From: Methylocapsa sp. D3K7
GTDB lineage: Bacteria > Pseudomonadota > Alphaproteobacteria > Rhizobiales > Beijerinckiaceae
DNA length: 64,000 nucleotides
Direction: 5' to 3'
Assembly: GCF_029855125.1 (NCBI RefSeq)
Contig: NZ_CP123229.1
Location: 3,268,501 to 3,332,500 of the forward strand
The position numbers and the translations under genes are program-made. Below, one piece after another: positions 55,038 through 64,000 of this stretch. Position 1 is the stretch's first letter. The number at the start of each line of letters is the position of its first letter. The notes beneath the pieces are model-generated. The model saw nothing but the letters and a program-made list of their open reading frames with translations. It ran no database searches and was not told the DNA's origin.

Positions 55038-55322
55038 ATGGCTCGCGGCCGTCAAACCGACCTCTTTGCAAGGGAAACGCCGTCCGACCTGTTCGGCGCG
55101 GAGGCCGTTCCCGCCTATCGGCCCGATTCCGACAAGGTACGCGCGAGATTGCACAAAATTCTCGCCGAGGCGCGGGCGGCGCAAACGTCCCCCTTGGAGC
55201 CCGCGCGCGTTTCGCTCTATCGCACGATTTTCCCGCAGATGACGCTCTTTCTGCCCGAGGATGAAGCCGCCCAATTGCGCTTCGAGTTCGAGGCGGAAAT
55301 GGCGCGGCTAGAGACAGCCTGA
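55038..55322 (+). CDS. Small conserved protein of unknown function
   Basis: A 94-residue soluble protein: MARGRQTDLFARETPSDLFG, a Pro-Tyr-Arg-Pro turn, then a helical part KVRARLHKILAEARAA and RTIFPQMTLFLPEDEAAQLR. I know similar hypothetical proteins from rhizobia but no function. It follows the restriction-modification gene by 76 bases; co-transcription is possible. A start at 55005 is also in frame. Confidence 0.7.
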   Translation: MARGRQTDLFARETPSDLFGAEAVPAYRPDSDKVRARLHKILAEARAAQTSPLEPARVSLYRTIFPQMTLFLPEDEAAQLRFEFEAEMARLETA

Positions 55323-55329
55323 GCGTCCC

Positions 55330-56982
<1,653 letters not shown>

Positions 56983-57493
56983 GAAGAACCTTGGTCTTTC
57001 GTTGAGAAGATAGGCTGGGGAGGGTTTACCTGCGCGGGGCAGGGCGGTCCAGGCCGCTCGTGGAAAGCTCATCGCAATGACAAAAAACTCGCGACCTTGG
57101 TACAGCGGGGCAGGCGACGAATCTATTTCGGCTGATTCGCAGGCTCCCGTTTTTAAGCTGTAACGCTACAATAGCGAGCCGCCAGGCCCCGCTGCCGCTG
57201 TATCAAAATGACGCATGTGACATCTTGCGCAGTCCTTCAGCCCATCATTTATCACAAAGGTCTGATGGTGAGGAGCAATCGTTATTCGTGCGGCGGCTGA
57301 TGTTTGAACCCATATGGGGGAAGCGAGAGGCTTTGGCGCCGGGCATATTGCGCCGATGCTAAGGATGGATCCGAGAAACATGAGCACTTTAGGTGAAATT
57401 AAACAAACCGGTAGTGCCCCCAAAACTCATTTGGGGGAAGCGCAAGCCCCGCGTCCTGACAATAGTCCAGGTGATGTTCGGCAGGATGGTCAG
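56983..57493. other. Divergent region ettA / TetR gene
   Basis: 511 bases with no supported gene. In-frame ATG codons at 57314, 57365 and 57380 could extend the TetR protein by up to 60 residues of low-complexity sequence, which I think unlikely. No clear promoter or operator palindrome is visible. Confidence 0.45.
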
Positions 57494-58099
57494 ATGATGC
57501 GGACGGAAAGAGAATCCAAGGAGAAAGACACTCATAAGCTGATTGTCGAGGTCGCGGAACGTTTGTTCCGTCAAATCGGGTTTCAGAAAACGACGGTCGC
57601 GGATATCGCGCGCGAACTGCATATGTCGCCGGCGAATGTCTATCGTTTTTTCACGGCGAAGTCGGAGATCAACGAGGCCGTCTGCATGGACCTCCTCAGC
57701 AAGATCGAGGCCGAGGCGGAAAAAATTGCCGCGTCGCGCGGCGGCGCCGCTCAGAAAATCCGCAATCTGTTCAGCTCCGTGGAAAAAACCCATCGCAAAC
57801 TGTTTATGTACGACCGGAAGCTGCATGATTTGATTGATGCGGCGATCACCGAGAACTGGGCCATCATGCGGCGGCACGCGGAACGCATGGCGGCGATCTT
57901 GGAGCAGATCATCGCGAGCGGCATGGCCTCGAACGAGTTTCCGAAAGGAGACGCCGCGCTGGCCTCGCGGCTCGTCAACACCGCCTGCATAAGATTTTGT
58001 CATCCGCGGCTGATCGTCGAATATGAACAGGAGCCAGAGCCGACCCTCGACCAAATGATCGGCTTTTGCCTCGCAGCGCTGGCTAGGCCGACCGCTTGA
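57494..58099 (+). CDS. TetR-family transcriptional regulator
   Basis: A 201-residue repressor: N-terminal helix-turn-helix (VAERLFRQIGFQKTTVADIA, then ELHMSPANVYRFFTAKSEI) and an all-helical ligand domain with the C-terminal block VNTACIRFCHPRLIVEYEQE. The following RND exporter gene, 327 bases downstream on the same strand, is the obvious candidate target. Two adjacent ATG codons at 57494 and 57497 have GGATGG upstream. Confidence 0.88.
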   Translation: MMRTERESKEKDTHKLIVEVAERLFRQIGFQKTTVADIARELHMSPANVYRFFTAKSEINEAVCMDLLSKIEAEAEKIAASRGGAAQKIRNLFSSVEKTHRKLFMYDRKLHDLIDAAITENWAIMRRHAERMAAILEQIIASGMASNEFPKGDAALASRLVNTACIRFCHPRLIVEYEQEPEPTLDQMIGFCLAALARPTA

Positions 58100-58426
58100 A
58101 CTCAAGCCCGCGGGGGCCTCTCTCCGCGGGTTGTCCCGGCCCCGTGCCCCACGGCGTTAGTGGCTTGAAACCTTGCCGATCGCCTGACCAGCCACGCCAA
58201 GGGTTAACTTTTTCCCCATTACCTCAGCAAAAACGTGCGCCGACCGCTCAGGCTGGCCAGCTATGCTGCAATCCATAACCCGCCCTGTCAAAAAGCTCAT
58301 CGCAGGCTTTCGTTCCGAGATGCCTAATGCTGGGATTTTTTGAGGGATTTCCGTATATGACATAATTTTATAGGGTCCGGAGCCGCTATAAGGGGATCGC
58401 GAATCGGCGGCATTCCGGAGGAAGAA
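58100..58426. other. Gap between TetR gene and exporter gene
   Basis: 327 bases without a gene. The AT-rich TATGACATAATTTTATAGGG at about 58357-58376 may hold the exporter promoter; a ribosome site GGAGGAAGA adjoins the TTG start. No clear operator palindrome was found. Confidence 0.45.
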
Positions 58427-60793
58427 TTGGCGATTGAAGATGCTGGGCTGGCCGGAAGGGGTGCCAAAAAACGGCTGCACGATCTGGCACTCGGTCTCGA
58501 GCGGATTGGCCTCGTATCTTTGTATTTTCCCCGTGTTGTCGCAATTGTGGCGGTCATTCTCGCGATTGCGGCGGGTTTCGGTGTCACCCGGCTGAAGGTC
58601 GATGATTCGCTCAGCCAATTGTTCCGTTCCGATACACCGGAATTCAAGCAATATGAGGAAGTGACCCGGCAATTTCCGTCGAGTGAGTTCGACGTGCTGG
58701 TGGTTATCGAAGGCAAAAGGCTGCTCGACCGTGAATCGGTTGAAAAGCTCCGCGACCTCATCACGGACTTGCAACTGATCGATGGCACGCGCGGCCTGAT
58801 TTCAATTTTCTCGGCGCGCCAGGCGCCGCGCACTAACGAAATTCCGGCACCTCTTTTTCCTGATCCGCTGCCTGAAGGGCAAGATTACCAGTCCCTTATC
58901 CATCGCGTAATGGCCAATGAGATCATCCGTGGCAAGCTTTTGTCGGAAGATGGCCAACTCACCTTGGCCGTTGTCGCACTCGATCCTGCCATCGTTCAGA
59001 GTACCAAGCTCGGCACGACAATCGGGGAGATCCGCAAAACCATGCGCGAGGATCTCGCTGGGCTCGGTCTCAACGCGGAACTGTCCGGCGTTCCCGTCAT
59101 GCAGCTCGAGATACGCACCGCGGTCGAGCGTGACCGGCTGATCTACAACATCGCAGGCTTCACCGCCGGCTGCCTTATTGCGATTCTCTTTTTCCGCCGC
59201 GTTTCCTTCATGATCATCGCGGCAGGACCGCCTTTGATCGCCATAGTGTTCGCCCTCGGAACCCTGGGATGGCTCGATTTCCGCCTGAACATGTTCCTCA
59301 ATGTGATGACGCCGCTCATCATGGTGATCAGTTTTTCCGACAGTATGCAGCTTACCTTCGCGGCGCGGGACCGCCTGCTGGCTGGGCAGGACAAATACAA
59401 GGCTTTGAAAGGCGCGCTTTTGGTCGTCGGCCCGGCCTGTGTTTTGACCCATGCGACAGCCGCCGTATCCTTCACGGCGTTGCTTTTTTCTGAATCGGAG
59501 CTGATTCGGAGTTTTGGCGAAGCGGGAGTGATTGCGACCATCATCGCGCTCGCCGCCGTGCTGATCCTAATGCCGCTGCTTGGGGTCCTGCTGTTGCGGA
59601 AGGAAACAGACTTCGCGTCCACGGTCGCCGGCTCGGATCTTGGGGTTGACGCCTTGCGCCGATTTTGCGGCTTCATTGCCGCCCGCATGATTCACCGACC
59701 GGCCCTTTACAGCCTAGCGGGTCTGCTGGTGGTCGCCGGGCTTGCGTTCTTCTATGCCCATATCGAGCCGCGATACCGGCTTGCCGATCAGGTGCCGGAC
59801 CGGCAGCAGGCAGTCGCCGCGAGCCATCGTCTTGATGCCAAACTCACCGGCGCCAATCCGATCGACGTACTCATCGAGTTTCCAAAGGGGGCATCGCTTT
59901 ACTCACCGGAAACGCTCAGTGTGATCGCGGAGGTCCATTCCCTTATCGAGAAACAAGCGGGCGTCGGCAATGTCTGGTCTCTCGAAAGCTTGCGGCGGTG
60001 GCTGGTCCAGGCCGACAAACCCGGCAGCGCTACCTTAAAGAGCTATGTCGCCATACTGCCGGAATATTTGACACGGCGGTTCATTTCGGCTGGCCAGGAT
60101 GCCGTTGTCGTCTCGGGCCGCATCCCGGACTCCGACGCCAGCCAGCTCCTTCCCATCGTCGAGACGCTGGACAAATCGCTGACGGCAGTCCGTGCGCAAC
60201 ATCCAGGATACCAAATTTCCGTGACGGGTCTTTCAGTGATCGCGGCACGCAACAGCGCCATTATGATCGAAAAATTGAATCGCGGCTTGACGGTTGAGTT
60301 CGCCTTCGTCGCAATCTTTATTGGTGCGGCATTCCGCTCTGTGGTCGTCTTTTTGGCCGCGATCTTGCCCGGTATTTTTCCGGTCGTTGCCTCGGGGGCA
60401 TTGCTGCGGGCAACGGGGCAAGGCCTGCAGTTCGCCAGCGTCGTTGCCTTGATCGTCTCGTTCGGACTGGGCCTCAGCGCGACGATCCATTTTCTCAACC
60501 GGTTGCGGCTGGAGGACGATCCAACCCAAGATCCAGGCGTTGCCGTCGAGCGTGCGACCGTTCTCGTCGGCCCCGCGCTGATTCTGACATCGGTGGTGCT
60601 TGCCTGCGGCTTGGCAGTCACGGTGTTTTCCAGCTTGCCGTCGCTGCGGCTGTTTGGCTGGCTGAGCGCATTCTCAATGTTAGCGGCGCTGACCGCCGAC
60701 CTCTTCATTCTGAGGCCGACAGCCACGGTTCTGCGCCGGCTCTCGCGCCGCGCGTTGGCTTGGCGCAAAAGTCAAAGGATGCCTGGAAACTAG
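58427..60793 (+). CDS. RND-superfamily exporter of the MmpL type
   Basis: A 788-residue polytopic inner-membrane protein starting at TTG 58427 with a strong ribosome site. It has the duplicated RND layout: TM1 (VVAIVAVILAIAAGFGVT), periplasmic loop (about 65-245), five TM helices (about 248-395), TM7 and a second periplasmic loop (about 430-630), then five TM helices. SFSDSMQLTFAARDR in the first half and FGLGLSATIHFLNRLR in the second are the TM4-type proton-relay positions (Asp versus His region). Such proteins move hydrophobic lipids such as hopanoids; the cargo here is unknown. A TetR gene lies upstream. Confidence 0.88.
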   Translation: MAIEDAGLAGRGAKKRLHDLALGLERIGLVSLYFPRVVAIVAVILAIAAGFGVTRLKVDDSLSQLFRSDTPEFKQYEEVTRQFPSSEFDVLVVIEGKRLLDRESVEKLRDLITDLQLIDGTRGLISIFSARQAPRTNEIPAPLFPDPLPEGQDYQSLIHRVMANEIIRGKLLSEDGQLTLAVVALDPAIVQSTKLGTTIGEIRKTMREDLAGLGLNAELSGVPVMQLEIRTAVERDRLIYNIAGFTAGCLIAILFFRRVSFMIIAAGPPLIAIVFALGTLGWLDFRLNMFLNVMTPLIMVISFSDSMQLTFAARDRLLAGQDKYKALKGALLVVGPACVLTHATAAVSFTALLFSESELIRSFGEAGVIATIIALAAVLILMPLLGVLLLRKETDFASTVAGSDLGVDALRRFCGFIAARMIHRPALYSLAGLLVVAGLAFFYAHIEPRYRLADQVPDRQQAVAASHRLDAKLTGANPIDVLIEFPKGASLYSPETLSVIAEVHSLIEKQAGVGNVWSLESLRRWLVQADKPGSATLKSYVAILPEYLTRRFISAGQDAVVVSGRIPDSDASQLLPIVETLDKSLTAVRAQHPGYQISVTGLSVIAARNSAIMIEKLNRGLTVEFAFVAIFIGAAFRSVVVFLAAILPGIFPVVASGALLRATGQGLQFASVVALIVSFGLGLSATIHFLNRLRLEDDPTQDPGVAVERATVLVGPALILTSVVLACGLAVTVFSSLPSLRLFGWLSAFSMLAALTADLFILRPTATVLRRLSRRALAWRKSQRMPGN

Positions 60794-60805
60794 GCCCCGA
60801 CGCCC

Positions 60806-61321
60806 TTATCCCTTGCGCAAAGCGATCGATACAGCCGAGATATCGCTGTCGCCTTGCGGCCTGATCGTCACCGATTGCTTGTCGCCGTGGGTCCGGACAT
60901 CGAGATGCGCCGCGAAGCCGGCTCCCGTTACATTCACCGCGATATCCGAACTTCTGACACGGCCGGATAAGCTCCCGGACATGCCTCGCGTCGCCTCGCT
61001 CCATGAACCGGAAAGTAGGCCCGCTTCCGACTGAACATTGCTGGTGATTTCCAGCCGGTAGCTGTCGCTTGCGCAGCGAAGAGTCTGTTGAATCGCTTTG
61101 CCGGTCGCGTTAACCGCATACGTTGCCCTGCAGCGAATGCGTTCGGCAGCGCCGCTTGTCAGGGTGACTGTTCCCGAACCGGACCAATGCCCGGATAATC
61201 CAACGAATGGATTTTCGGCTCCTGGTTCGGCATGGATCTGTGGAGAGAGGCACAAAATCGTGCAGGCCGCAACCGCACCTTTGAGCCGGCGAACAATGAG
61301 TGTCGAAAAAAATGAGGCCAT
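60806..61321 (-). CDS. Secreted protein of unknown function
   Basis: A 171-residue protein with a signal peptide (LKGAVAACTILCLSPQIHA) and a beta-rich domain: FVGLSGHWSGSGTVTLTSGA, ERIRCRATYAVNATGKAIQQ, LRCASDSYRLEITSNV. Two Cys (RIRC, LRC) could pair. Homologues occur in Hyphomicrobiales as hypothetical proteins; no function is known to me. Convergent with the exporter, 12 bases apart. Confidence 0.75.
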   Translation of the reverse strand: MASFFSTLIVRRLKGAVAACTILCLSPQIHAEPGAENPFVGLSGHWSGSGTVTLTSGAAERIRCRATYAVNATGKAIQQTLRCASDSYRLEITSNVQSEAGLLSGSWSEATRGMSGSLSGRVRSSDIAVNVTGAGFAAHLDVRTHGDKQSVTIRPQGDSDISAVSIALRKG

Positions 61322-61464
61322 AATCCTTGATCCTAATGTCAGATAAGAATCATCAGCATTGATATAACGTCAATTCACTTCTTTTATGCTAACAGTTTTG
61401 CAAACTAAACGCCAGTTTGCCGGGACTGGTTGCAAGATCCGTGGCAATTATACTGCGCCTGATT

Positions 61465-62748
61465 TTAGCCCTGCCCTAAGTTGCCCGCCCGGCCCTTCGA
61501 CTGGATAAGCCCCAGCCCGAAGATTGCAGCCGACAACAAAACCATCGCAGGGCCGAAAATGCCAACACTGATGAAGGCAAGATTCATGAGTGTGACGAGG
61601 CAAGCTCCCGCCGCTGCCGAATAGAACGAGTCCCGGCCGCGCCGCGCCGCGCCGCGGAGCAAGATAAACACCGCAAATGACGCCGCTAGGACAGCTGCCC
61701 AGAGCATGGCTTTTCCCATCTCGATCGAAAGCTTTGCCGCTGCGGTCACGGCATCCCGCGAACCGGCGTTCACTGTTTGGTATACAGGTAACAGTGCGGG
61801 GAATGTGCCGGCCCCATCCCCAAAGAACGGGGCATCGTTCAGGATGCGCTGGGTGAGTTCGATCGCCACCGGATCTTTTTTGACGAAAGCGAATCGTGGG
61901 TCGGGATCGCCTGCCGCGACTCCCATCAAAGCTGTTGCGATAACCGCCGCGGTGACGCCGATCGCGGCGGCGCCCAACCGTCCGAGTGCCCAACGGCGGA
62001 TCGCCACGATGGCGATGAAGGTGAGAAAACCAGAGCCCGCTGCGAAAGCCAGTGACCCCGCCCGTGTCGCCCAGACGGCGGCCGCGCAAATCACAAAGGC
62101 GATCAAGCATGCGGCCATTGCAACTGGAAATTTCTTTCGAGTTTTGCTTGTTCCGGAGCGGCGAGTCTCGTGTCGCTCAAAAACAAGCATGGCGCAAGCG
62201 GCCGTCAGGGTTACACCAAGACAGGCGCAGTCGCGCGCTTCATCGCGCATCGCGAGAACATTGAGCCCGAAAAGATCTCGCAAAAGGGAGGCGACGGAGA
62301 TGAAGACGGTAACCGCCGTCGCGCCAATCAGCAGCGATTCGGCACGGTCGCGATTGATCGCGACCGCCGCCGCCAGCGCGACCATGCCGACCGCCGACAG
62401 ATAGCTCACAAGGGCCACCGCAGTTGCTCCAATGTCGACGCTAATGCTGCCAAAGACGCCGCGGGTGAAACCGGGGTTCACGCTCGTCCATACGGGATTT
62501 GCCAAAAAGGACAACGGCAAGATCTGCACGATCATCAAAACAGCGGGGAAAGCCGCAGCCAAAACAAAGGGCCGCGATATGACCGTGGACATGTGCTCGG
62601 CCTCGCCGGGTGCCAATTTGAGGGAGACGAGAATCAGGCCGGCAGCGAGCAACAGCGGAATGAAATAAGGAATAACCGGTCCGCCCACCGTTACGATCGC
62701 GGGGCAAAGTGCGAGGAGTCCAAGAAGGATGGCTAGGGCGAAGGGCAT
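61465..62748 (-). CDS. O-antigen ligase-like membrane protein
   Basis: A 427-residue protein with about ten membrane helices and a larger periplasmic loop (about 285-330: FVKKDPVAIELTQRILNDAP, FFGDGAGTFPALLPVY), the layout of Wzy/WaaL-type polymerases and ligases. No signature motif settles which. Its position beside a GDP-fucose synthase gene suggests surface polysaccharide assembly. It shares direction with that gene across a 72-base gap. Confidence 0.65.
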   Translation of the reverse strand: MPFALAILLGLLALCPAIVTVGGPVIPYFIPLLLAAGLILVSLKLAPGEAEHMSTVISRPFVLAAAFPAVLMIVQILPLSFLANPVWTSVNPGFTRGVFGSISVDIGATAVALVSYLSAVGMVALAAAVAINRDRAESLLIGATAVTVFISVASLLRDLFGLNVLAMRDEARDCACLGVTLTAACAMLVFERHETRRSGTSKTRKKFPVAMAACLIAFVICAAAVWATRAGSLAFAAGSGFLTFIAIVAIRRWALGRLGAAAIGVTAAVIATALMGVAAGDPDPRFAFVKKDPVAIELTQRILNDAPFFGDGAGTFPALLPVYQTVNAGSRDAVTAAAKLSIEMGKAMLWAAVLAASFAVFILLRGAARRGRDSFYSAAAGACLVTLMNLAFISVGIFGPAMVLLSAAIFGLGLIQSKGRAGNLGQG

Positions 62749-62820
62749 GGATTTATAATGTTCTGGGAGGAATTGAAACGGGCTTAATGATCGCGGTGAT
62801 ACAGGAGATTTCCCCGCAAG

Positions 62821-63798
62821 TCACGTGGCTGCTGGGAGACTGGGGGCTTTGCGGGATTCCGTCTCCGCGTACCACCGGTAAACTTCCCGGATGCCCTCCT
62901 CGAGGCCTGTTTTTGGTCGCCAGCCGAGCGCCGCCAATCGGCTTGAATCCATCATCTTGCGGGGCGCGCCATCCGGCTTGCTGCGATCGAATATAAGTTT
63001 TCCGCCGAACTCCGCCGCCCGTCCCACCATCTCCGCAAGTTCGCGGATGCTGACGTCGAAGCCGGCGCCACAATTGATCGGTTCGCTCACGACATAGTGA
63101 TCCATCAAAAATACCACGGCGTCCGCCAGGTCATTGGCATGAAGAAACTCCCGCAAAGGTGTACCGGTGCCCCAGATGACAACCTCGGCGTCGCCAGCCG
63201 CCTTGGCCGCATGGAATTTGCGGATGAGGGCGGGTAAGACATGGCTGGTTGAAAGATCGAAATTGTCGTTCTGGCCATAGAGATTGCAGGGAATGACGCT
63301 GATGTAGCTGCGGCCATACTGGCGCGCGAGCGCTTGGCACATTTTGATGCCGGCGATTTTCGCGATTGCGTACCATTCGTTGGTTGGCTCAAGCGGTCCG
63401 GTCAACAGGGCGTCTTCCTTGATCGGTTGCGCCGCGAATTTTGGGTAGATGCAGGAGGATGCAAGAAAGATTAACCGCTCGACACCGGCGAGATGGGCGG
63501 CTTGAATGACATTTGTTTCAATCGCGAGGTTATCGAAGAGGAAATCCGCGGGACAGGAGTCATTGGCGAGGATTCCGCCAACCTTGGCCGCGGCGAGGAT
63601 AATGACATCCGGTTTGGCCCATGCCACCCATTGCCGGACGGTGTCTTGCTCGCGCAGATCGACATCCCGGCGGTCCACTGTAAGAAGTTCGGCGTCAACC
63701 TCTGCGAGGCGGCGCAGGATCGCCGATCCAACCATTCCGCGATGGCCGGCGACCCAGATCTTCCGTTTGGCAGTTGCATGGACCGCGAAATTTCCCAT
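62821..63798 (-). CDS. fcl: GDP-L-fucose synthase
   Basis: A short-chain epimerase-reductase making GDP-L-fucose from GDP-4-keto-6-deoxymannose. The 325-residue protein has the NADP motif VAGHRGMVGSAILRRL, catalytic Ser-Tyr-Lys in ASSCIYP and YAIAKIAGIKMCQ, and the sugar-binding ISVIPCNLYGQNDNFD. Its partner gmd is not in the window and may lie beyond 64000. Probably supplies a surface glycan with the O-antigen-ligase-like neighbour. Confidence 0.94.
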   Translation of the reverse strand: MGNFAVHATAKRKIWVAGHRGMVGSAILRRLAEVDAELLTVDRRDVDLREQDTVRQWVAWAKPDVIILAAAKVGGILANDSCPADFLFDNLAIETNVIQAAHLAGVERLIFLASSCIYPKFAAQPIKEDALLTGPLEPTNEWYAIAKIAGIKMCQALARQYGRSYISVIPCNLYGQNDNFDLSTSHVLPALIRKFHAAKAAGDAEVVIWGTGTPLREFLHANDLADAVVFLMDHYVVSEPINCGAGFDVSIRELAEMVGRAAEFGGKLIFDRSKPDGAPRKMMDSSRLAALGWRPKTGLEEGIREVYRWYAETESRKAPSLPAAT

Positions 63799-64000
63799 AA
63801 AATATTCTTCGGGTTCGGCCGCGTATTTTTGTCACGATTGCACCGGGATTTGCCGGTTATTTTCGTAGCTGCAAACGCGCCTCGCAAAGCTTCAACCCCG
63901 GGTCACCCTTTACTCGTAAGAGAAGGCTAACGCTGCGTCCGGCTTACGCGAGAAACGCTGCCGAATCAGCCTCAAGCTGCGTTGCGAAGGACCTGCCTTT

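Overview
The window is chromosomal DNA of an alphaproteobacterium. Conserved neighbourhoods point to the Hyphomicrobiales (Rhizobiales): rsmA-pdxA-surA-lptD-lptG, thrB-rnhA with an ATGA overlap, hisI-folE beside an IscU/NifU-like gene, and nrnC-lptC-lptA-lptB-rpoN-hpf-ptsN. A Beijerinckiaceae-like bacterium fits the gene content (phosphoketolase, a RuBisCO-like protein, MmpL-type exporter), but the family is my inference. The DNA is GC-rich and densely coding, with short gaps, one tRNA, one insertion sequence and no CRISPR array.

Layout. 1-6.5 kb: 3' part of uvrB, a GH15 glycosidase, a LuxR-type regulator, an AT-rich gap and thrS. 6.6-13.9 kb (minus): an outer-membrane biogenesis operon, lptG-lptD-surA-pdxA-rsmA plus a DUF3574 gene; lptF is not in its usual place. 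14.4-17.7 kb: pepA, then a type IV RuBisCO-like protein overlapping or abutting a cupin, a pair known from the methylthioadenosine-isoprenoid shunt. 17.8-29.7 kb: housekeeping genes (DUF502, thrB, rnhA, a peroxiredoxin, yqgE, a CBS protein, a patatin, hisI, folE, an IscU-like scaffold, an outer-membrane protein, yidD, rlmB) and tRNA-Tyr. 30-41 kb: an L,D-transpeptidase lipoprotein, accA, ptsN, hpf, rpoN, lptB, lptA, lptC, nrnC, xthA. 41-46 kb: a good small-RNA candidate, a LolA-like protein, a glycosyltransferase and the ergothioneine pair egtB-egtD. 46-51.7 kb: a phosphoketolase gene bracketed by two related 45-bp parS-like palindromes, the second split by a 2.9-kb IS1595-family element. 51.7-55.3 kb: a one-gene restriction-modification enzyme and a small protein. 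55.3-64 kb: ettA, a TetR regulator, an RND/MmpL exporter, a secreted protein, an O-antigen-ligase-like membrane protein and a GDP-fucose synthase.

How the genes fit together. Seven genes serve the outer membrane directly: lptA, B, C, D and G, surA and a LolA-like gene. RpoN, HPF and PtsN form the usual nitrogen/stationary-phase regulatory group. The most unusual material is at 46.0-51.6 kb. The IS has 25-bp perfect terminal inverted repeats and an 8-bp target duplication. Removing it restores a near-perfect 42-bp palindrome with a parS-like core, and a diverged copy lies in the same orientation upstream of the phosphoketolase gene. The IS carries three passenger genes, including a 54-codon gene whose start codon overlaps that of an opposing gene. 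Two intergenic regions (41.1-41.23 kb and 18.42-18.60 kb, both minus strand) look like independent small RNA genes with promoters and intrinsic terminators.
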